From Turnera subulata (lineage: Eukaryota > Streptophyta > Magnoliopsida > Malpighiales > Passifloraceae), in the NCBI GenBank assembly GCA_028386065.3, contig JAKUCV010000202.1:30476-94475 (forward strand): a stretch of DNA of 64,000 nt. Reading direction: 5' to 3'. The translations under genes were made by a program, and so were the position numbers. Below are positions 55,990-64,000 of this stretch, one piece after another. The stretch's first letter is position 1. Each line of letters opens with the position of its first letter. Below the pieces are notes generated by a model. That model saw only the letters and a list, made by a program, of their open reading frames with translations, did no database searches and had not been told where the DNA came from.

Positions 55990-56460
55990 ATGGCACAAAA
56001 CACTAGCACATTATCATTGCGATCGGTCCTTGAGAAGGACAAGATGAATAGGAATAGTTTCCTAGAGTGGCATCACATTTTGAGGATAGTCCTCAAACAA
56101 GAAAAGAAATTGTATGTCCTTGAATGGCCTGTTCCTAATGCTCTTATGGCAGAATGAGATGCTTATAAGAAGCATGTTGATGATGCATTGGATGATTGCA
56201 TGCCTTATGCTAATTACCATGGACTCTGAGCTTCAGAAGCAATATGAGAACATGGGGGCGTTCGATATGATCGAACACCTGAAAATGCTCTGTGTAGAGC
56301 AAGCAAGGCATGAGAGGTACGAGACCTCTAAGGCATTGTTCCAATGCAAGATGGCCGAGTCATCACCCGTGAGACCTCATGTGCTCAAGATGATTAGATA
56401 CATTGAGAGCCTTGAGGGTCTTGGTTTCCTTGGCAAAGGAAAACTGCCCTGTTTACCTTG
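55990..56460 (+). pseudogene. Copia gag (UBN2-type), broken
   Basis: It starts MAQNTSTLSLRSVLEKDK; then FLEWHHILRIVLKQEKKLYV and, in another frame, MDSELQKQYENMGAFDMIEH and CVEQARHERYETSKALFQCK. These are standard Copia gag blocks. A TGA near 56157 and frame changes interrupt it. The CCHC zinc knuckle normally found at the end of gag was not seen: sequence passes from LGKGKLPC almost directly to the protease, suggesting an internal deletion. Gag would form the virus-like particle. Confidence 0.8.
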
Positions 56461-59358
56461 AAAAGGTAAAGAAGCAGAAGGGAAGTGAGACTTCCGCTTC
56501 AGGTATTTTGTTATAGAGGCTAATATCTCTACCTCTGCATCATGGGTACTAGATACCGGATGTGGTTCTCACATTTGTGGAAATGTGAAGGAACTGAGAA
56601 AGAGTAGGAGATTGGCTAAGGGTGAGATAGACCTACGCTTCGGAATTGGAGCAAGAGTTGCTACATTAGTCATAGGGACTCTCTATCTATCCTTACTTAG
56701 TGTTTTGGTTTCAGAACTAGATAATTGTTATTATGTACCTACCATAAGCAGAAATTTGATTTCTGTGTCTTGTATGGACAAGAAAAGTTTTTCATTGATT
56801 ATAAAGAACAATTGTTGTTCTATTTATTTCAATGAAAATTTATTATGGTGGTGCATTTTAAACGATGGTTTGTATGTTCTAAACCAAGAAACGCCTGTCT
56901 ATAACGTTAATACGAAGAAGGTTAGAATGAATGATTCTAGTGAAACCTATCTTTGGCATAGTTGTTTGGGCCATATAAATGAGACTCGTATTTCTAAACT
57001 CCATAAGGATGGAATTTTAGACTCATTTGATTTTGAATCATTTGAGACATGTGAGTCATGTTTATTAGGCAAAATGACGAAGGCTCCTTTTATCGGAAAA
57101 GGTGAAAGGGCTTCGGACTTGTTAGGCCTTATACATACTGATGTATGGGAACCTATGTCGACACAAGCTAGAGGTGGATTTCAATACTTCATTTCATTTA
57201 CTGATGATTTCAGTAGATATGGCTATGTGTACCTTATGAGACACAAGTCAGAATCCTTTGAAAAAGTTCAAAGAATTCAAGAATGAAGTATAGAATCAAC
57301 TCGGAAAAGTATTAAGATGCTTCGATCTGATCGAGGAGGTGAATACTTAGACCGAGAGTTTCTTGATCATCTAAAGGGTTGTGGTATAGTATCACAACTT
57401 ACTCCACCGGGTACGCCTCAATGGAATGGTGTATTCGATAGGAGGAACAGAACCTTGTTAAACATGGATTCGTTCTATGATGAGTCAAGCTGACCTTTCT
57501 TCTTCCTTTTAGGGACATGCATTATTGAGTGCTGCATTTACACTTAACCGTGTTTCATCTAAATCGGTCGAAAAGACACCATATGAGATATGGACTGGAA
57601 AGCGTCCCAATTTGTCTTTTATTAGGTTTTGGGGTTGTGAGGCTTACGTAAGACGTGAAGCATCAGATAGACTCGGCCCTAAATCCGACAAGTGCCTTTT
57701 GTATGATACCTTAAAGAGTATTGTTTCTATAATCCCACACAGCACAAAGTGTTTGTGGCTCAGACTGCTATTTTTCTAGAAAGATAGTTCATTTCTAGAA
57801 GAATCAGTGGGAGGAAATAGAACTCGAAGAAGTTCGAGATATAGAGGCTGAGATGGAACAAGGATCCTATCCGCAAGTTGTTGTGGATGAGAATCCTGTA
57901 CCTGTAACACATGGACCGCGTAGGTCGGATAGGATTCAGTATGAGCATGAGAGATATGGATTTCTCATAACTCATACTGGAGATGTGATGCTCATATGTG
58001 AGGATGAGCCCACTTCCTATCAACTGGCCATTACGGGTCTGGACTCCAAGAAGTGGCTTGAAGCCATGAATTCGGAAATGGAATCCATGTATGAAAAACA
58101 AGGTATGGACCTTGGTTGATCCACTGAAAGGGTAAAACCTATAGGGTGCAGATGGGTCTTTGTGAAAGACCGACATGGATGGTAATGTGATTACCTTTAA
58201 AGGGCAATTGGTTGCAAAAGGTTTCAAGCAAGTTCATGGTATTGACTATGATGAAACCTTCTCACCAGTCGCCATAGTTAAATCCATCCGGATTTTATTG
58301 GCTATAGCTGCATACCACGATTATATGAGATATGGCAAATGGATGTCAAAAACCGTTTTCCTTAAACGGAAATCTTTTAGAGGGTGTGTATATGACACAG
58401 CCTGAAGGTTTTGTCGATCCAAAGAATGCCAAAATGGTATGCAAGTTGCAAAGGTCCATTTATGGACTTAAGCAAGCTTCAAGGAGTTGGAATCTTCGTT
58501 TTAATGAAGTAATCAAAGAGTTTGGCTTCATTAAAAGTGAAGATGACTCATGTGTTTACAAGAAGGTTAGTCGGAGCACTATTGTTTTCTTGTTACTTTA
58601 TGTTGACAACATTCTACTCATTGGGAATGATATTCCGACACTACAGTCTGTAAAGACTTGGTTAGGAAGAATTTCTCAATGAAGGACTTAAGAGGAGCTG
58701 CCTAAGTGTTAGGTATAAAGATCTATAGAGATAGATCCAAAAGGCTTCTCGGACTAAGTCAGAGTACGTATATTGACAAGGTGCTAAAGAGGTTTAGCAT
58801 GCAAGATTCCAAGAAGGGTTTCTTGCTCATGTCACATGGCATATCTCTCTCAAAGAATCAATGTCCTAGTACATCCAAGAAGAGAGAGTTGATGAGTTAG
58901 ATTCCTTATGCATCTGCAATAGGATCTATCATTTATGCCATGCTATGTACTAGATCGGATGTCGATTATGCTTTGAGTGTCACAAGCAGATGCCCTGATC
59001 CCGGTGAAAGTCACTGGACAGCGGTTAAATATCCTTAAGTACTTGAGAAGCACTAAGGATGTATTCCTGGTTTACAGAAGCGTTGATGGGCTTGTTGTAA
59101 AGTGTTACAAGGATGCTAGCTTCCAAACTGACAGGGATGTTTTTAGATCGCAATTAGGTTATGTATTTTTGTCTTGGAGGTGGCACTATTTGCTGGAAGA
59201 GTTCCAAGCAAGAAACAGTTGCCGACCCTACGATTGAGGCTATACAAAGTTCCACTGAGAACTATGTATCACATCTTTTGACTGAGCCTCTTACACAGCG
59301 AAAGCATGATGGTCATGCTACATCCATTTGTATTAGATACATGGATGATTGGCTTTAG
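56461..59358 (+). pseudogene. Copia pol: protease, integrase, RT, RNase H, broken
   Basis: Protease motif VLDTGCGSHICGN (near 56550), GAG-pre-integrase block TYLWHSCLGHINETRISKLH, integrase core HTDVWEPMSTQARGGFQYFI with FTDDFSRYGYVYLM, RT blocks QLVAKGFKQVHGIDYDETFS and KLQRSIYGLKQASRSWNLRF, and RNase H ending RYMDDWL at TAG 59356-59358. The RT catalytic motif reads YVDN (58599-58610) where the family has YVDD, so a catalytic Asp is lost. At least ten stops or frame changes. Closely related to the copy at 1-942. Confidence 0.9.
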
Positions 59359-59372
59359 TGCAAGTGGGAGAT

Positions 59373-60854
59373 TGTTAGTAATATGCCCAAAAGCCAATCA
59401 ATGGATGATCGTATATAGTCATGTATATACATTAAGGTTATTCCAATAAATATGATTATGAGATAATCGCTTGCAGATATTTATAACCCTAGAATATATA
59501 TATTTGATATATTCTTAAATGTCCCTAGTCGATTATTATTATGGATGGGTTATAATAATAAATTAAGACTAGCGTATGTTGAGAATTTATATGTGATATG
59601 AATTCTACATATGGGTACAAGTTGGAGAACTTGTGGACTGGACCGACCCACATAAGAATGCTACATGGAGCGTTATATGTTTGTCGATAGCGATTCTTAT
59701 ATGTATTGTCCTTAGACCTGAGATCGTCAAGGTTCCCAACATGTGAGTCATATACTTTGATATTATTCCTAGTCATCCGTAACTGGGTAGACTTAAGGGT
59801 AATCATTGGGTATATGATAAGTGTGTAGTGGGTTTTGTATGATCCAGAGGGGATTCGTCCAACCCATATAATGGGTATATTATCGGATGGTTTCTTGATA
59901 GAGTTGAACTGTAAATGCACGGCCGTGCTCGGATTATGATATGGTGATATCATTGGTATCCGTTTTACACAGTTAACTCAAGGATCAAGAAACCGAGATT
60001 AAACATATACGAGATTGACATATTCCATGTCTCGGTTTAATCTTGATAATGGGACGAAGGGACGATGACATTTTTTCAAGGCATTTAGAATCAGTACTGA
60101 TCTTGTCGTTCGGGTAGCAATGATGTGTTGCTAGACGTCGCTCTTTGCTTATAATTGTAAAATGAGATTTTACAATTATTGCCGGACGTTACAAGTGACT
60201 ACAGGGTCACACACATAGAACCGTTGATTCGAGCAGGTGGTTGGACCCTGGTCGGACTGTGGTTGGATCAGGGTCGTTTTGAGCTGGTTGGTTCACTAAT
60301 TGTCAGCATTATTGAGCCGCTTTAGGTGCTGTGTATGTTGATAAGGTTTAGTGGAGACATTATTATGTATAGACATAATTGTGGTGGGTAATGGGCCAAT
60401 GTGTTGGCCATGACCTCCACTATCTCCATTAGCTTTTGATGTGTGGATTGGAGTGATCTGATCACTTCCTCTCCTTCATGCCATTCACTGAGTTTTGTTC
60501 TTGAGAGCTTGAAAGAGCATACACACATCACCTTCTTTGAGAAAGAAGAGAGACACCACACAAAGCTCCCGAAAATCCTATTGCTAGCACACCAGTTCGG
60601 GAGAGCTCGAAGTTGGAGTTCGTGTGACGATTCCAGCTTGATCACGGTTCGTGTGGATACCATAGAGGGGCGGGATACCTTGTCTTGCTCTTGCTGATTC
60701 CGGCACTTCAGTTAGGTGGAAGATCCTAACCGTGTAAGGTACGAAAATTGTTATTCGGTTTATATGCTTCACATGTGTTCCTGTGTTGTTTCCGGAAATT
60801 CCGCTGCATGTTTTTCTTGTATATGAGTGTCATACAGCATACCGGAAACTTACA
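59373..60854 (+). repeat. 3' LTR of nested Copia (1482 bp)
   Basis: Starts TGTTAGTAATATGCCC after the polypurine tract and ends ACTTACA before CTGTG. Aligns with 957-2521 and 13780-15310 through most of U3. Its last 554 bp match the 5' LTR almost exactly. Confidence 0.92.
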
Positions 60855-62009
<1,155 letters not shown>

Positions 62010-62621
62010 ATGATCAACGGACGTCCGGAGGAACTACCGAACGAGCTCGGCAGAATGCCCCGTCTGGTCTTCGTCGACGAACTCTGCTCCTCCAGATTCT
62101 TCATCACTCCCTTGGAAGAGACGTTCTTCCTTGAGGACCAAGGCACCCTGAGGACCTCCTTCTACGGCTCGGCCAATTCCGTCATGTTTTTCATTTCTGA
62201 AAGACTTCAGGAATTCAACCTAGAGTCCACTTGCCATTTCCTGGACCAAGGCACCTACTACCAACTCTCGATGACAGCCCAGAGCATGCCCAGAGTATCA
62301 CGGTTACCAACAACTTGGCCAAAGGCCCGACTACTGGTGTGGAACTGCAGAGGAGTCGCTAGGCATTCTCAGGAGTTCTCGCGTACCCTGAGGGACCTGA
62401 AGAACCAGTACAAGCCCAACATGGTTCTTCTCATGGAGACCCAATGGCAGCCTGAAGACGATCACGGTCTCATCCCACTTTGGTTCCCTTCAGCAAACCG
62501 GTTCGAGCTTCCTGGCCAGGACAACAGGGGCGGCATGTGGTTCGCGTGGAATGACAGCATCAGGGTCAACATCAACAATGACCCCAATAGCTTCAGGGTC
62601 AATGTTGTTCCAAGGAGATGA
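62010..62621 (+). CDS. Antisense frame 2 of the Gypsy-like element: novel N terminus plus truncated EEP-type endonuclease domain (203 aa)
   Basis: ATG 62010 is the first start after the TATA box at 61822. Residues 1-100 (e.g. RLVFVDELCSSRFFITPLEE, FYGSANSVMFFISERLQEFN) match nothing I know. Residues 106-200 resemble the first part of a LINE/APE endonuclease fold: ARLLVWNCRG (metal-site Asn112), NMVLLMETQ (catalytic-type Glu143), RGGMWFAW (173-180). The fold then stops: the central Tyr/Asp-His part and C-terminal SDH motif are missing, so nuclease activity is unlikely. The frame is intact, unlike its neighbours, with no frameshift. It runs antisense to the LTRs. It may be a captured LINE piece fused to a new N terminus, or a true accessory protein. 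Confidence 0.6.
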   Translation: MINGRPEELPNELGRMPRLVFVDELCSSRFFITPLEETFFLEDQGTLRTSFYGSANSVMFFISERLQEFNLESTCHFLDQGTYYQLSMTAQSMPRVSRLPTTWPKARLLVWNCRGVARHSQEFSRTLRDLKNQYKPNMVLLMETQWQPEDDHGLIPLWFPSANRFELPGQDNRGGMWFAWNDSIRVNINNDPNSFRVNVVPRR

Positions 62622-62864
62622 TTGTCTTCTTTTTTTTTATAATATTATCAATGTAAAAATAATATTAGCAATATCAATAATATTTATATTTCTGCTTATT
62701 TATGGCATCAATTACCTCTTATGTGTTTGTTCTGCGACAGCTGGCGTCCCTTGACTGGATCCATAATGCACTAACTAAATGATATAAAATAATAAACAAA
62801 TGGAGCGAACTATGCAAACAAGAACATCAAACACACAAGGACTACCCAACAAGACCTAACGCCC
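62622..62864. other. 3' end of antisense frame 2 / 5' leader of the Gypsy-like element
   Basis: T-rich then AT-rich (AATATTATC, AATAATATT). Plausible polyadenylation region for the plus-strand gene and leader for the minus-strand element. Confidence 0.4.
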
Positions 62865-62876
62865 GCTCCGCTACCA
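62865..62876 (-). promoter_or_regulatory. Primer-binding site of the Gypsy-like element
   Basis: Minus-strand TGGTAGCGGAGC, four bases after the 5' LTR end (LTR ends at 62881). Identical to the Copia site at 54505-54516. Confidence 0.7.
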
Positions 62877-62880
62877 AAAA

Positions 62881-64000
62881 TGAAACGCCCCGACCCGTAT
62901 TTACCATACACAGTAAACACGTGCCGGAACTGTAACGACCCAACCAAACAAAGCCCAGCATACAGTGTATACAACAGAAACTCGGGCTCAATAGCCCAAA
63001 ATAAAAACATCAATAAAATCATAACCGGCCCAATGGCCCAACAATAGCAATAAATAGCACAACGAAAGACTTAATAACTCACAAAGACTCTGTATGCGAC
63101 ACATGATGCAAACTATGGATCCGAGTCCTGTCCAAGGGATAACGCCGCAGCCTTTCTGGAATGCAACATACCTGAACCACAAATAACTCAACCTACGGGA
63201 TGAAAGCCCGCAGGTGAGGGGTGAGTTTACTCAAGGTCGAAAACAGGCACAACAGCCCACAACTGGAATCCAGGTTCGCGACCCGCCCGAAGGAAACGGG
63301 TCGTCGCAAACCCGCGCTGACCTTGATGACGGCGGCGGCGCGACTGACGCGAAGAGAAGGAAGTCGCGAGGAAGGCGAGCTCGAGGCGACTCCAAGGGCG
63401 GTGGAAAGGCGGCGCGAGGCGTCGCGGCGGCTGAGCAGAAGCGTGGCGAAGAAGACCCGCGGGTTGCACGACGGGTCAACGCCTCTAGCAGGTGCGTCCG
63501 GAGGCGGAATCGAGCGGGGGAGGTGGGGTTGAGGTCGTGATGTCGAGAGGAAGACCAAGGTGGCGGCGGTGTGACGAGAGGCGGCGCCGATCTCTTCTTG
63601 GTGAACAATACCGAGGCGGAAGGAAGGTGACGGTACTGTTCATCCTTCCGGGTTTTATTTTTCTTTTTTTCTCTCTTTTTTTTTCTTTCTCTTTTTTTCC
63701 TTTTCCTCTCTTTTTTTCCTCTCCTTTCTTCCTCTTTTCTTCTTCTCTTTTTCTCTTCTCCTCTGCCTCTTTTATAACCGTGAATGAACTGTACAACCTG
63801 TGAATCATTCAATAATGCAGCTTGTCTGCATTATGGAGCGAGTCCGGTCCAGACCAGAAAATAACTGATACCCCCTTAGTTATTTTCCGGTGTGATTTTT
63901 CTGAGGATTCCGGGACCCGAAAAATACCAACTTAGGTCCGAAAAATCCACGGAAAAATCTCGAGCGTGGGAAAAGACTCGGTTATGAAAAACAACGCTCG
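62881..64000 (-). repeat. 5' LTR of the Gypsy-like element (internally deleted, truncated by window end)
   Basis: Begins TGAAACGCCCC (plus) and follows the 50447 LTR until about 63224. It skips about 43 bp, then skips about 1.3 kb at a shared CAGCC (63254), and rejoins the equivalent of about 52170. The hairpin array is lost in the deletion. The Lys/Arg-rich frame (63812-63231, minus) is retained. Confidence 0.88.

Larger units (their letters stand above)
53968..60854 (+). mobile_element. Copia family A element nested in the Gypsy-like element, TSD CTGTG
   Basis: Order: shortened 5' LTR (53968-54503), primer site (54505-54516), long leader with palindrome array, gag, pol, polypurine tract, full 3' LTR (59373-60854). 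The direct repeat CTGTG flanks it (53963-53967 and 60855-60859). The two LTRs agree almost base for base over the shared 554 bp apart from an 18-bp gap, so the insertion looks younger than the solo copies. Coding sequence has many stops, so it was probably moved by proteins from another copy, or has decayed since. Confidence 0.9.

Noticed and set aside
62010..62621. A complete APE/EEP endonuclease
   Set aside because: Only the first two motifs are present; the central and C-terminal catalytic residues are missing.

Overview
The window is nuclear DNA from a flowering plant, most likely a eudicot. It has one intron-rich, apparently intact host gene set in a thick layer of nested transposable elements. 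The plant call rests on an ortholog of the plant FUSED-family kinase TWO-IN-ONE (TIO), plant-type Copia and Gypsy LTR elements, Mutator-like elements (MULEs) that have captured plant gene pieces, an Au-like SINE, L1-type LINEs and a Helitron. I cannot name the species.

Layout. 1-2521 is the 3' end of a decayed Copia element with its 3' LTR. 3665-9721 is a Pack-MULE carrying a peroxidase/DnaJ chimera. It was entered by a second Pack-MULE carrying a kinase fragment (4100-5629, 10-bp target duplication) and by a solo Gypsy LTR (6567-9403, 5-bp duplication). 9722-12442 holds remnants of a MULE transposase N terminus. 12443-22316 is a ~9.9-kb MULE with long inverted arms, a broken transposase on the minus strand and a convergent GRF zinc-finger gene on the plus strand. 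It was later hit by a solo Copia LTR, a fold-back element and a 5'-truncated LINE. 23002-24783 is a Pack-MULE with an F-box (VFB-like) fragment, lying 168 bp beyond the stop codon of TIO.

24951-34489 (minus) is TIO. Twenty-two coding exons with consistent phases give about 1348 residues, an N-terminal kinase plus a long helical-repeat region. 35.6-36.2 kb holds a LINE tail and a SINE. 36343-42723 is a Helitron interrupted by a solo Gypsy LTR. 42749-48803 is a full-length but broken LINE with a 17-bp target duplication. About 49.0-50.4 kb carries a fragment of a DHNA-CoA synthase gene.

50447 to beyond 64000 is a non-autonomous Gypsy-like element on the minus strand. It shows no gag or pol, but carries two plus-strand (antisense) reading frames, each behind its own TATA box. 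One of these contains the start of an endonuclease/exonuclease/phosphatase fold. The element was split by a Copia insertion (53968-60854) whose leader holds a regular array of the palindrome AACATCGATGTT.

How the parts relate. TIO is the only locus I would expect to make a working host protein. Nearly everything else is a stack of insertions whose order can be read from target-site duplications. The most unusual items are the antisense genes in the Gypsy-like element, the GRF gene in the mudrB-like position of the MULE, the 52-bp palindrome array in Copia, and a covarying hairpin array inside the Gypsy LTR.
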